Assembly: GCA_965229765.1 (NCBI GenBank)
Contig: CBDDJT010000004.1
Span: forward strand, 496,001-560,000
Reading direction: 5' to 3'
Origin: ASV31 sp965229765
Lineage (GTDB): Bacteria; Pseudomonadota; Alphaproteobacteria; Rhodobacterales; Rhodobacteraceae
DNA: 64,000 nucleotides
The position numbers and the translations under genes were made by a program. Of the stretch, positions 43,184 through 51,585 are shown piece after piece. The notes under the pieces were generated by a model. That model was not told the DNA's origin. It worked only from the letters and a program-made list of their open reading frames with translations, and searched no databases. Each line of letters begins with the position of its first letter. Positions within the stretch are counted from its first letter, which is position 1.

Positions 43184-43450
43184 ATGATGATGTCCAACGT
43201 CGAAATCTACACCACCCCAACCTGCGGCTTCTGTTTCATGGCCAAGCGTCTTCTGACCAGCAAGGGCGTGGAGTTCACCGAAATCGACGTGGCCCGGGAT
43301 CCTCAACGCCGCCAGGAGATGACGGGGCGCGCCAACGGCGGCTACACCGTGCCGCAGATCTTCATCGGCAAGACCCATGTCGGCGGTTGCGACGATCTCT
43401 TTGCGCTTGATCGTGCCGGCAAGCTCGACCCGCTTCTGGCCACCGGGTGA
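43184..43450 (+). CDS. grxC: Glutaredoxin 3
   Basis: An 88-residue glutaredoxin with the redox motif TPTCGFCFMAKRLL (active site CGFC near residues 15-18), the TVPQIFIGKTHVGGCDDLFAL glutathione-binding segment and the cis-Pro. It reduces disulfides using glutathione. Three ATG codons stand in a row at 43184, 43187 and 43190, any of which may be used. The stop overlaps the nitrilase start by 4 bases. Confidence 0.93.
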   Translation: MMMSNVEIYTTPTCGFCFMAKRLLTSKGVEFTEIDVARDPQRRQEMTGRANGGYTVPQIFIGKTHVGGCDDLFALDRAGKLDPLLATG

Positions 43451-44283
43451 CACGCGCGGCGCTGATCCAGCTTTGCGCCTCGGACGATCCCGCGGCCAAT
43501 CTCGACGTGACGCGGGCTCAGGTGGCACAGGCTGCACAGTCCGGCGCCGACATCGTCCTGACACCCGAAGTCACGAACTGCGTTTCTGCCAGCCGCAGCC
43601 ACCAGCGACAGGTCCTGACCACAGAAGGCGCCGACCCGACGCTTGCCGCCCTGCGCGCCGATGCGAAGGCGCTGGGTGTGTGGATCCTGATCGGCTCTCT
43701 TGCACTAAAGACGGATGATCCCGACGGGCGCTTTGCCAACCGGTCCCTTCTTCTGTCGCCCGACGGTGAAATCGCCGCCCGCTACGACAAGATTCACATG
43801 TTCGATGTCGAGATCTCGGAAACCGAAAGCTATCGCGAATCGGCGGGCTTTCGCCCCGGGGATCGCGCGGTCCTTGCCGACACACCATTTGGCCGGATCG
43901 GCATGACGGTGTGCTACGACGTCCGGTTTCCAAATCTCTATCGGGCGCTGGCACAGGCCGGGGCCGATATCCTGACTGTGCCAGCCGCCTTTTCCCCCGT
44001 AACGGGCGCGGCGCATTGGGAAACGCTGTTGCGCGCCCGTGCGATCGAAACCGGCTGCTTCGTCCTTGCCCCGGCCCAGACCGGCACCCATGCCTGCATC
44101 AAGGGCAAGCCGCGGCACACTTACGGCCACGGCATGGCCATCGCCCCGTGGGGAGAGGTGCTGGCAGACGCGGGCACCGAACCGGGTGTCACGCTCGTCG
44201 ATCTGGACATGTCGGACGTTGCCCGCGCCCGCGCCCGGGTACCATCCCTGCGGCACGACAGGCCGTACGGAGCCCCGGCATGA
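43447..44283 (+). CDS. Nit-type carbon-nitrogen hydrolase (deaminated glutathione amidase-like)
   Basis: A 278-residue nitrilase-superfamily enzyme. The Glu-Lys-Cys triad is visible: Glu in IVLTPEVTN, Lys in YDKIHMFDV and Cys in MTVCYDVRFPNLYRAL. The layout resembles Nit1, which hydrolyses deaminated glutathione as a metabolite-repair step; placement directly after glutaredoxin fits. The GTG start overlaps grxC by 4 bases, and the stop overlaps the MarR gene by 4. Confidence 0.87.
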   Translation: MTRAALIQLCASDDPAANLDVTRAQVAQAAQSGADIVLTPEVTNCVSASRSHQRQVLTTEGADPTLAALRADAKALGVWILIGSLALKTDDPDGRFANRSLLLSPDGEIAARYDKIHMFDVEISETESYRESAGFRPGDRAVLADTPFGRIGMTVCYDVRFPNLYRALAQAGADILTVPAAFSPVTGAAHWETLLRARAIETGCFVLAPAQTGTHACIKGKPRHTYGHGMAIAPWGEVLADAGTEPGVTLVDLDMSDVARARARVPSLRHDRPYGAPA

Positions 44284-44720
44284 GCACACAGACCGATTCC
44301 CTGTCCATCGCGCTCTTTTCCGAAATCTTCACAGCCGATCAGCTTGCCCGCAACCGGCTGAGCCGCGCCCTGCCAAAGGGGATGGAGCTTAGCCATTTCT
44401 CGGTTCTCAACCATCTTGCGCGCACGTCCGAGGAAAAGACGCCCGCGCAACTGGCCCGCACATTTCACGTCACGCGCGGCGCGATGACCAACACGCTGTC
44501 AAAGCTGGAATGGGCCGGTCATATCCATGTCCGTCCCGACTGGGATGACGCGCGGCGCAAGTTCGTGGCGATAAGCCCATCTGGCCGCCGCGCCCGCGAC
44601 GCCGCCCTGCAAACCATTGCCCCCATCCTTGCCGAGGTGGTCGAGGCCATCGGCCCCGACAAGGTGCGTGCCGCGCTTCCCGTGTTGCGCGAAATGCGCG
44701 TCCGGCTGGGCGAGGACTAG
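44280..44720 (+). CDS. MarR-family transcriptional regulator
   Basis: A 146-residue winged-helix protein. ELSHFSVLNHLARTSEEKTPAQLARTFHVTRGAMTNTLSKLEWAGHIHV is the MarR DNA-binding domain (recognition helix near residues 66-80), followed by the wing DWDDARRKFVAISPSGR. The ligand is unknown. It ends the comF-grxC-nitrilase run. The gap after it has an inverted repeat (AAACAG at 44744-44749, CTGTTT at 44754-44759) that could be its operator or a weak terminator. Confidence 0.85.
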   Translation: MSTQTDSLSIALFSEIFTADQLARNRLSRALPKGMELSHFSVLNHLARTSEEKTPAQLARTFHVTRGAMTNTLSKLEWAGHIHVRPDWDDARRKFVAISPSGRRARDAALQTIAPILAEVVEAIGPDKVRAALPVLREMRVRLGED

Positions 44721-44743
44721 CAGCCCTACCGTTCCCTCATATG

Positions 44744-44759
44744 AAACAGCGTTCTGTTT
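44744..44759. promoter_or_regulatory. Inverted repeat between marR-like gene and molybdenum hydroxylase gene
   Basis: AAACAG and CTGTTT face each other around CGTT, followed by further T residues. It lies 24 bases after the MarR stop and 64 bases before the next gene. It could be an operator for that MarR protein or a weak terminator. Confidence 0.4.
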
Positions 44760-44822
44760 TTTCTGCGACTGTCCAGCCGTGGCGCTATTCAGGGGGCAGA
44801 TTAACGAAACCGGGCTGCTGCC

Positions 44823-47051
44823 ATGACCGCCAAGGATCATCCGCGAAGGGAGGATCGCCGCCTGACCACGGGGCAGGGGCGCTACGTGGCAGATCACGTG
44901 CAGCCCGGCACCGCTCATGCGGCTTTCCTCCGCTCGGACCGGGCCAGTGCGCGGATCGCGACGCTTGATGCGTCGGCCGCGCGGGCCATGGACGGCGTGC
45001 TGGCCGTCTTTACCGCCGAAGACTTTTCGAATGCGGGAATCGGCGACATGGACCATGTCGAGCTTCCGCGCGAAGACGGCGGCACGGCGGGTCATTTCCC
45101 CGAACCCATCCTGTGCCGCGATGCCATCCGCCATATCGGCGAAGCCGTCGCTCTTGTCGTGGCCGAAACGCCTGCCATCGCCGCAGATGCGCTAGAGGCC
45201 ATCATCCTTGACCTTGCAGATGACGCGCCCGCGTCCGGGCGTGCCTTTTACCGCGCGTTTGGCCAGCAGGACGCCACGCGAAGCGCGCTGAACGAAGCCG
45301 TCCACCGCGTCACGGTTCCGGTAGACATCCCGCGTGTGACCGCCTTTGCGCTGGAACCGCGCGGCGCCATTGCCACGCCTCTGCCGGACGGTGGTCTGCA
45401 ATACCGGGCAAGCACGCAAAGCCCCTTTGCGCTGCGCAACCAGATTGCCGACCAGCTTGGCCTGCCGCCCGACAGCCTTCATTGCGTCGCCGCGGACGTC
45501 GGTGGGTCATTCGGGCTGAAGGGCTTCATGACGCGGGAAGACGCCGCGCTGGTCTTCGCAGCGCGTGCGTTGTCACAAGAAATCGCGTGGCTGCCGGGCC
45601 GGTCGGAAACCATGCTGGCCGATGCGCAGGGGCGCGGGGTCAGCGGGCAGGTCACCCTTGGCCTTGACGCTGATCTGTCGATCCTCGGCGTTTCGGCCAG
45701 CCTGACCGTCGATGCCGGCGGTTATCCGGGCCGCCGCGCCTTTGGCCTGATGAACAACATCAACGGTCTGACCGGCTGTTACCGCATCGGCGCCGTCTGG
45801 GCCGAGGTTCAGGGCGTCCTGTCCCCAAGGGCGCCCCTTGCGCCGTTTCGCGGCAATGGCCGGCCAGAGGCGACACAGGTGATCGAAGCCGCGCTGGATG
45901 CCGTGGCGCGCGCAATCGGGGCCGATCCGGTGGATCTGCGCCGGCGCAACCTGATCGAACCCGATGCGATGCCCGCGACCACCGCGCTTGGGGTCACGAT
46001 CGACTGCGGCGACTTCCCGCGCGTGATGGACACGGCACTTGGCCTGAACGCCGGTGCCGATGCGCGCCGCCACGCGGCCCAAGCCCGCGGTCTGCTGTAT
46101 GGTGTGGGCCTTGCAAACTGCATCGAATCCTCTTCCGGCCCCTTGCGCAAACCGCGCCCCGATCACGCGCGCCTCACCGTCCGGGCCGATGGGCAGATCG
46201 CATTGGCCCCCGGCGTCATGTCGGTGGGGCAGGGGCACGAAACCGCCCTGTCCCGCATGGCCGCCGACCGATTGCAGGTGGATATCGAACGCATCGACTA
46301 TCGCAACGGCGACACACGCGCCGTCATATCCGGGCGCGGCAGCGGCGGGTCCGCCGGTCTTGGCGTCGCGGGTATGGCGGTCTGGACGGCGCTCGACCGT
46401 CTGATCGAGGACGGCCGGGACCGTGCCGCCGCCGCGCTTTGCTGCGATGCTGCCGACCTTTCGTTCCGCGACGGCGGCTTTCACCGTCTGGGCAGCAACG
46501 AAACCCTGTCGCTGGCCGAACTTGCCACCCACGCCGGGGGTGAATGGACGATCGAGCAAAGCTTCGCCCCCCCCGCGGCCACCTTTCCCAACGGCACCCA
46601 CATCTGCGAGGTCGAGATCGACCCCGAAACCGGCCAGACCCGCATCGCCCGCTACGTCGGGGTCGAGGATGTCGGCACCGTCCTGAACCCCGTGCTTGTC
46701 GCAGGACAATTGCACGGGGGCATCGCCCAGGGCCTGTCGATCGGACTTGGCGAACGCATGGCGCATGACGACGCGGGTCAGATCCAGACCGGAACGCTTA
46801 TGGACTACCGGATGCTTCGCGCCGATGACGTGCCGATGTTCGCGCTTGGCACGGTAGAGGTGCCCACGCTCATGAACCCTCTTGGCGTCAAGGGCGTGGG
46901 AGAGGCCGGAACGGTCGGCGCTACCGCGGCCATGGCGTCGGCGGTGGGGGATGCGCTGGCACGGGCCGGCGTCACGGACTTTCAGTTGCCGGCAACGCCC
47001 GCCCGCATCTGGGAGGCGCTGGCCGCGGCGCGGGCCGGACAGGCCGGATGA
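44823..47051 (+). CDS. Xanthine dehydrogenase-family molybdopterin-binding subunit (stand-alone)
   Basis: A 742-residue large subunit of the molybdenum hydroxylase family. It starts RREDRRLTTGQGRYVADHV, the usual opening of CoxL-like subunits. Cofactor-binding motifs are ADVGGSFGLKG, APFRGNGRPEATQVIE (form II-type, not the Cys-bearing loop of form I CO dehydrogenase) and SGRGSGGSAG. The catalytic Glu lies in KGVGEAGTVGATAA. Such subunits normally work with FAD and 2Fe-2S subunits, and neither is encoded nearby, so partners must be elsewhere. It overlaps the EamA permease gene by 4 bases. Confidence 0.86.
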   Translation: MTAKDHPRREDRRLTTGQGRYVADHVQPGTAHAAFLRSDRASARIATLDASAARAMDGVLAVFTAEDFSNAGIGDMDHVELPREDGGTAGHFPEPILCRDAIRHIGEAVALVVAETPAIAADALEAIILDLADDAPASGRAFYRAFGQQDATRSALNEAVHRVTVPVDIPRVTAFALEPRGAIATPLPDGGLQYRASTQSPFALRNQIADQLGLPPDSLHCVAADVGGSFGLKGFMTREDAALVFAARALSQEIAWLPGRSETMLADAQGRGVSGQVTLGLDADLSILGVSASLTVDAGGYPGRRAFGLMNNINGLTGCYRIGAVWAEVQGVLSPRAPLAPFRGNGRPEATQVIEAALDAVARAIGADPVDLRRRNLIEPDAMPATTALGVTIDCGDFPRVMDTALGLNAGADARRHAAQARGLLYGVGLANCIESSSGPLRKPRPDHARLTVRADGQIALAPGVMSVGQGHETALSRMAADRLQVDIERIDYRNGDTRAVISGRGSGGSAGLGVAGMAVWTALDRLIEDGRDRAAAALCCDAADLSFRDGGFHRLGSNETLSLAELATHAGGEWTIEQSFAPPAATFPNGTHICEVEIDPETGQTRIARYVGVEDVGTVLNPVLVAGQLHGGIAQGLSIGLGERMAHDDAGQIQTGTLMDYRMLRADDVPMFALGTVEVPTLMNPLGVKGVGEAGTVGATAAMASAVGDALARAGVTDFQLPATPARIWEALAAARAGQAG

Positions 47052-47959
47052 CGGACGCCCAGATCGGGCAGCTTCTTGCCGTCGCATCGGCCATGTCCTT
47101 TGCATTCGCGAACACCTTCGTCTCGCGCACCAAGGCGTCTGGCGGGGACAAGGGCGTCATGTTCTCGGTTCTTGTGACGCTGGTGTTGTCGGCGGGTCTT
47201 TGGGCCTTGCTGGAGGCAGGCCAAGGGGTCGGGCCGATGGGGCCGGCCGAATGGCGTGCGATCGGCATGTTCGTCCTGGCCGGGATCCTGGCGAACGTCT
47301 TCGGGCGAACGCTCGTGTTTGAATCCATCCGCCGGCTTGGCGTCAGCCGGGCTTCTTCGGTGAAACGGTTGAATCCGTTCTTCTCGGTCGGTCTTGCCGC
47401 CGTTCTTCTTGGCGAGGCGATCGGCACCCCCGATCTCTGGGGGATGCTGGCCATCGGTGCCGCCTTTGTCATCCTGATGCGAGAAAGCCTTGCAGGACGC
47501 GGCGATGCGGGTTCATCCGCGCCGCCCCTTGGCGCCTACAGCTTTGGTGTACTTGGTGCGTTGGCCTATGCCGCCACCTACATCACCCGCAAGTCCGGGC
47601 TCGAAGACTGGACGGTTCCCGCGCTGGGCACCTTTGTCAGCGCACTGGCCGGCTTCGCCGGGTTTCTCTTGCTCGCGGTCGTCATCCCGCGCCAGCGCGC
47701 TCATCTGAAAGGCATGTTCCGGCATCTTGATCGGTGGATCGTCGCGGCGTCTGTCATGGTGTCGTCGGGGCAGATCCTTCTGTTCACTGCGCTTGCCTTT
47801 GAAAAGGTATCGACGGTGGTGATGATCGCGTCACTGGAAATCTTCATGTCCATCCTGCTGTCGGTTCTGGTTTTCCGAACCGAACGAATGCCGGGTCCGG
47901 CGGTTCTCTTCGCCGCTGCACTGGCAATGGCGGGCGTCGTGCTGGTTGCGATGCAATGA
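47048..47959 (+). CDS. EamA/DMT-superfamily permease
   Basis: A 303-residue protein of about ten membrane helices in two EamA repeats. The first runs to about residue 140 (LGVSRASSVKRLNPFFSVGLAAVLLGEAIGTPDLWG is the typical end of a repeat). The second ends FEKVSTVVMIASLEIFMSILLSVLVFRTE. Drug/metabolite transporters of this kind export or import small metabolites. Overlap with the molybdenum hydroxylase gene suggests related substrates, but that is inference. Confidence 0.85.
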   Translation: MTDAQIGQLLAVASAMSFAFANTFVSRTKASGGDKGVMFSVLVTLVLSAGLWALLEAGQGVGPMGPAEWRAIGMFVLAGILANVFGRTLVFESIRRLGVSRASSVKRLNPFFSVGLAAVLLGEAIGTPDLWGMLAIGAAFVILMRESLAGRGDAGSSAPPLGAYSFGVLGALAYAATYITRKSGLEDWTVPALGTFVSALAGFAGFLLLAVVIPRQRAHLKGMFRHLDRWIVAASVMVSSGQILLFTALAFEKVSTVVMIASLEIFMSILLSVLVFRTERMPGPAVLFAAALAMAGVVLVAMQ

Positions 47960-48371
47960 CAAGGATCGCGTCGGATCGCCTGCATCGCATCGTGGGATAC
48001 TTGTTCCCCTATGTGGACCGCTGTCCCGTTGACGGAACGCCAGAAGCCGCATTACCCTTGTCGAACGCACGCCGAATGGCGGCGAGGGTGAGGGAGGCCC
48101 GTGATGCCGACGAACTTTGTGGACGCCGGTGGAGTGCGAACGTCGAATGCCCGGGGCCCCCGGTCGGGTTGCGTGGCTCTGGCCGACGGACGCAAAAGCC
48201 GGACAAGCGGCGCTTTGATGATTGTGCATTCCTTCCAGACCGACCTTCGCCGCCACAGTGCAGATGAACGCCCGCCCTCGAAACGGGGGACGGTATGACC
48301 GCGGGACCGGCCATTCCAGCCGCCCGTGACCAAGGCCTGCGCAAGCCGGGCCGAAACCAGGGAGGAAGACA
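47960..48371. other. 412-base gap without a convincing gene
   Basis: No open frame here has family similarity, a signal peptide or a good ribosome site except that of the next gene. A TTGACG at 48029-48034 may be a promoter -35 element, but no convincing -10 follows. The gap marks the left edge of the catabolic block and probably holds the control region of the tct operon. Confidence 0.6.
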
Positions 48372-49409
48372 ATGAGACGAACTTTTCTGAAGGGCCTCGC
48401 CGCTACGGCGGTTCTGGCAAGCGGCCTTGCGGGTGCCAGCGTGGCGACAGCGCAGGACGCGGCAGAGTTCTTCGCCGGAAAGACGATCAAGTGGATCGTT
48501 CCCTATCGTCCCGGCGGCGGCTATGACGAGTATTCCCGCCTGATCGTGCCCTATATGGAGAAATATACCGGCTCCCAGATCGAGATCGCGAACATCCCGG
48601 GATCTGGCGGTATGCGCGGTGCGGTGGAAATCTTCAAGGCACCCGCCGACGGCCTGCACATCGGGATCATCAACGGTTCCGCGATGATCACCAACGAACT
48701 GGCAGAGATCGAAGGCGCCGATTACAAGGTGGCCGACTACAACTTCCTCGGCCGCATGGTGGCCGATGTCCGCGTGATGGTCGCCAGCTCGCTCAGCGAG
48801 ATCAACTCGTTCGACGACCTGATGGGCAATGGCCGGCCAGAGATCATCGGCGCCACCGGCCTTGGCGGGTCCACCTACGTGGACGCCGTGATCGTCGCCA
48901 GCGTCTTTGGCATGGACCAGCGCGTGGTGCATGGCTTCAACTCGTCCTCGGACATCCGCACCTCGATGCTGCGCGGCGAGGTTCAGGGCATGTGGGGCTC
49001 GCTCGGCTCTGCCATCTCGGGCGTCGAAGACGGCGATCACAAGATCATCCTGCACGGCGAGCGTGAGGCGACGGGCGTGCTTGAAGGTATCCCCAGCGTC
49101 TTTGACATCGCCGCGAACTCCGCCGATCCGGAAAAGGCGAATCGCGTCCTTGAAGGATGGGAAGGCCTCTCTGCCGTCGGCCGCCCCGTCGCGGCGCCTC
49201 CGGGTGTGCCGGAAGACCGTCTTGCCTTCCTGCGCGAGGCATTTGCCAAGGCCATGACCGACCCCGAGTTCGTCGCTCTGGCGGAATCTTCTGGTCGCGA
49301 CCTTGCGTTCCGCGACGGCGAAGCCACGGCGCGCCTTGCCAAGTCCGCCACCGACCTCGACGAGGAAACGCGCGCGCTTTTCGTCGCCGCGATCAAGGGC
49401 GAGCTTTGA
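48372..49409 (+). CDS. Tripartite tricarboxylate transporter substrate-binding protein (TctC family)
   Basis: A 345-residue periplasmic binding protein. The N-terminus MRRTFLKGLAATAVLASGLAGASVATAQ is an export signal with a twin-arginine look (RRTFLK). The mature part has FFAGKTIKWIVPYRPGGGYDEYSRLI, EIANIPGSGGMRGAVEIFKAPADGL and PPGVPEDRLAFLREAFAKAMTDPEF, the TctC/Bug pattern. Such proteins capture carboxylates, including tricarboxylates and aromatic acids. A GGAGGAAG ribosome site is in place. A hairpin separates it from the membrane genes, usual where the binding protein is needed in excess. Confidence 0.9.
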   Translation: MRRTFLKGLAATAVLASGLAGASVATAQDAAEFFAGKTIKWIVPYRPGGGYDEYSRLIVPYMEKYTGSQIEIANIPGSGGMRGAVEIFKAPADGLHIGIINGSAMITNELAEIEGADYKVADYNFLGRMVADVRVMVASSLSEINSFDDLMGNGRPEIIGATGLGGSTYVDAVIVASVFGMDQRVVHGFNSSSDIRTSMLRGEVQGMWGSLGSAISGVEDGDHKIILHGEREATGVLEGIPSVFDIAANSADPEKANRVLEGWEGLSAVGRPVAAPPGVPEDRLAFLREAFAKAMTDPEFVALAESSGRDLAFRDGEATARLAKSATDLDEETRALFVAAIKGEL

Positions 49410-49440
49410 TCGCCGCAAACGCGCGGTCGCTATGAACCAG

Positions 49441-49467
49441 CCGGGCGCATCGATCTGATGCGCCCGG
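49441..49467 (+). terminator. Stable hairpin between binding-protein and membrane genes of the tct operon
   Basis: CCGGGCGCATC at 49441-49451 pairs with GATGCGCCCGG at 49457-49467 around GATCT, an 11-base GC-rich stem without a T-tract. It would act as a partial terminator or 3'-end protector that raises tctC message over tctA-tctB. Confidence 0.7.
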
Positions 49468-49501
49468 TTCCCATCATCCCTTTCTGGCGGCAGGTGTCCT
49501 G

Positions 49502-51007
49502 ATGACAGTTATCGAAGGCATGCTGAGCGGTTTCGCCCAGTCCACCAGCCTTTCCGTTCTGCCCTATATCGGCATTGGCGCGATGTTTGGTCTTGTCATC
49601 GGCGTCATTCCGGGCCTGTCCGGGCATTTCGCCATGGCGATGGCGGTGACGTTCCTCTACACGATGGAACCCGGCGCCGGCATCGCGTTCCTGCTTGCCG
49701 CCCATGCCACCGTCGCCCAGGGCGGCGGCCTTACGGCCATCCTGTTTTCCACCCCCGGCACCGGCCAGAACGCCGCCACACTCATCGACGGCCCGCCGAT
49801 GCGCGACAAGGGCCAGGCGGGTATCGCGGTGGGTGCCGCGATGACGGCCTGCACACTTGGCGCCACGTTCGGCGCCATCGTGCTTGGCCTGCTGATCCCG
49901 GTTCTGCGCGAAGTGGTGCTGTTCTTCGGCCCGGCCGAGGTTGTCGTGCTTGCCTTCCTTGCGCTGACCTTCGTCGCCGTCCTCGGCAAGGAGGACATGA
50001 CGCGCAGCCTGATCGCCGCGCTTCTGGGTCTTCTGCTTGCCATGATCGGCGTGGACAACGTCACCAACACCCACCGCTTCACCATGGGCATGGACAAGCT
50101 GTCCGACGGCCTGTCGCTGGTGCCCGTGATCCTCGGGCTTTTCGCCATCGCCGAGATGATCGACCTGTTCCGCCGTGGCGGCGCACTGGCCCGCTACACG
50201 CCAAAGGCGCTGTCGGCCCGCGATACCCAGGGCCAGATCTTCAAGGGCATCGGGCTGGCCTTCAAGCACTGGTGGCTGGTGCTGCGCTGCTCTGCCATCG
50301 GCACCACGATGGGGCTCATTCCCGGTCTCGGCTCTGCTCCGGCCAGCTTCGTCGCCTATGGCCATGCCAAGCAGACCGCCAAGGACAAAAGCCGCTTCGG
50401 CAAGGGCGCGGTGGAAGGCGTGATCGCGCCAGAAGCCTCGAACGATGCGGTGGAAGGCGGCGCGCTGGCGTCGACCATCGCCTTCGGCATTCCCGGCTCG
50501 TCGTCCATGGCGATCCTTCTTTCGGGCCTCTTCATCCTTGGCCTCGAAACCGGGCCCCGGATGCTGAACGACCATGTCGACGTGATCTTCATCATGATCT
50601 TCACGATCATCCTCGGGAACCTGATCGGCACCGTCGTGGGCATGTTCCTTGTGAACCCGCTTAGCCGCGCGACGTCGATCACCGCAGAATTCATGGTGCC
50701 CGTCCTTCTGGCGATCATCATAACCGGGGCCTACACCGGCTATGCTTCTGTGTTCGACATCGGCGTTGCCGTCCTGTTCGGGGTCCTCGGCTACATCATG
50801 AAGATCCTGAACTACTCACGCGCGGCGCTTCTGATCGGTTTCGTGCTGGGTTTCGCGGTGGAAAAGAACCTCTACCTCGCCCTGCTTCTGGACGGGCCCT
50901 TGTTCTTCCTCGAACCGATCCCGCTGCTGCTTTGTGCCATCACCGTGCTGTTTCTGGGCTATAACATCTGGTCGATCCTCCGCGACCGCCGCAAAGGGAC
51001 CCTGTGA
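49502..51007 (+). CDS. Tripartite tricarboxylate transporter large permease (TctA family)
   Basis: A 501-residue integral membrane protein of about twelve helices. It has the family motifs VIGVIPGLSGHFAMAMAVTF, FSTPGTGQNAATLIDGPPMRDKGQ, TTMGLIPGLGSAPASFVAYGHAKQ and EGVIAPEASNDAVEGGALASTIAFGIPGSSSMAILL. It forms the sodium- or proton-driven uptake channel with TctB. The order C-A-B differs from the C-B-A order of the classical Salmonella tctCBA operon. Confidence 0.93.
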   Translation: MTVIEGMLSGFAQSTSLSVLPYIGIGAMFGLVIGVIPGLSGHFAMAMAVTFLYTMEPGAGIAFLLAAHATVAQGGGLTAILFSTPGTGQNAATLIDGPPMRDKGQAGIAVGAAMTACTLGATFGAIVLGLLIPVLREVVLFFGPAEVVVLAFLALTFVAVLGKEDMTRSLIAALLGLLLAMIGVDNVTNTHRFTMGMDKLSDGLSLVPVILGLFAIAEMIDLFRRGGALARYTPKALSARDTQGQIFKGIGLAFKHWWLVLRCSAIGTTMGLIPGLGSAPASFVAYGHAKQTAKDKSRFGKGAVEGVIAPEASNDAVEGGALASTIAFGIPGSSSMAILLSGLFILGLETGPRMLNDHVDVIFIMIFTIILGNLIGTVVGMFLVNPLSRATSITAEFMVPVLLAIIITGAYTGYASVFDIGVAVLFGVLGYIMKILNYSRAALLIGFVLGFAVEKNLYLALLLDGPLFFLEPIPLLLCAITVLFLGYNIWSILRDRRKGTL

Positions 51008-51010
51008 TCC

Positions 51011-51556
51011 ATGTCGGATGAAACCGATCAGCACGATGACGACATCCCGCAGGAGCCCGGCGACGACCACGCCGACCTGCTGACACTGGAAATCTGTTTT
51101 CTGGGTTTTGTCGGACTTGTCGTCGTCGTCGCCTTCTTCGAGGCGCTGGGCTATGCACTGGTGTCGTCGCGCACGCCCTTCGTCATCATGGCGCCGCTTC
51201 TGCTCCTGATCGTGGTGCAGGCCGTGCGGCTGTTCCGCCACCGCCACGAGGCGCAATTCGCGGAACGCGTGCGCATGGCTCTTTCGGGCCGCATGGCGGG
51301 CTTCAACAAGGTCGGGATCGTCTCGCTCTGGATGGTGATTCTTCTGGGCCTGATCGTCGTGCTGGGGCACTACGTCGGCCTCGGCGTGTTCTGTTTCGTC
51401 ATGATGTGGAAGCTTGGCGGCGTGCCTGTACGCATGTCGCTTGTCGTGACGCTTGGGACGCTGGTGGCGATCTTCGTGATCTTCGAGTTCGCCTTCAATC
51501 TGGAACTCTACCGGGGTCTCGTCTTCCGCTACTTCGCGGGTTACCGCGATTTCTGA
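51011..51556 (+). CDS. Tripartite tricarboxylate transporter small permease (TctB family)
   Basis: A 181-residue protein with an acidic N-terminus and four membrane helices (LEICFLGFVGLVVVVAFFEALGYALV, FVIMAPLLLLIVVQAVRLF, GIVSLWMVILLGLIVVLGHYVGLGVFCFVMMWKLGG and LVVTLGTLVAIFVIFEFAFNL), the usual TctB layout. Sequence is poorly conserved in this family, so position behind the TctA gene (3 bases) is the main support. Confidence 0.85.
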   Translation: MSDETDQHDDDIPQEPGDDHADLLTLEICFLGFVGLVVVVAFFEALGYALVSSRTPFVIMAPLLLLIVVQAVRLFRHRHEAQFAERVRMALSGRMAGFNKVGIVSLWMVILLGLIVVLGHYVGLGVFCFVMMWKLGGVPVRMSLVVTLGTLVAIFVIFEFAFNLELYRGLVFRYFAGYRDF

Positions 51557-51563
51557 TCGTCCG

Positions 51564-51585
51564 GGGCGCGGCCTAGGCCGCGCCC
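51564..51585. terminator. Hairpin over the convergent tctB and ThDP-enzyme 3' ends
   Basis: GGGCGCGGC at 51564-51572 pairs with GCCGCGCCC at 51577-51585 around CTAG. The loop contains the stop codon of the leftward ThDP enzyme. There is no T-tract; it most likely limits read-through or protects both 3' ends. Confidence 0.6.

Noticed and set aside
48101..48298. 65-codon frame in the gap before the tctC-type gene
   Set aside because: No ribosome site, no domain and no signal; composition is like other random GC-rich frames.
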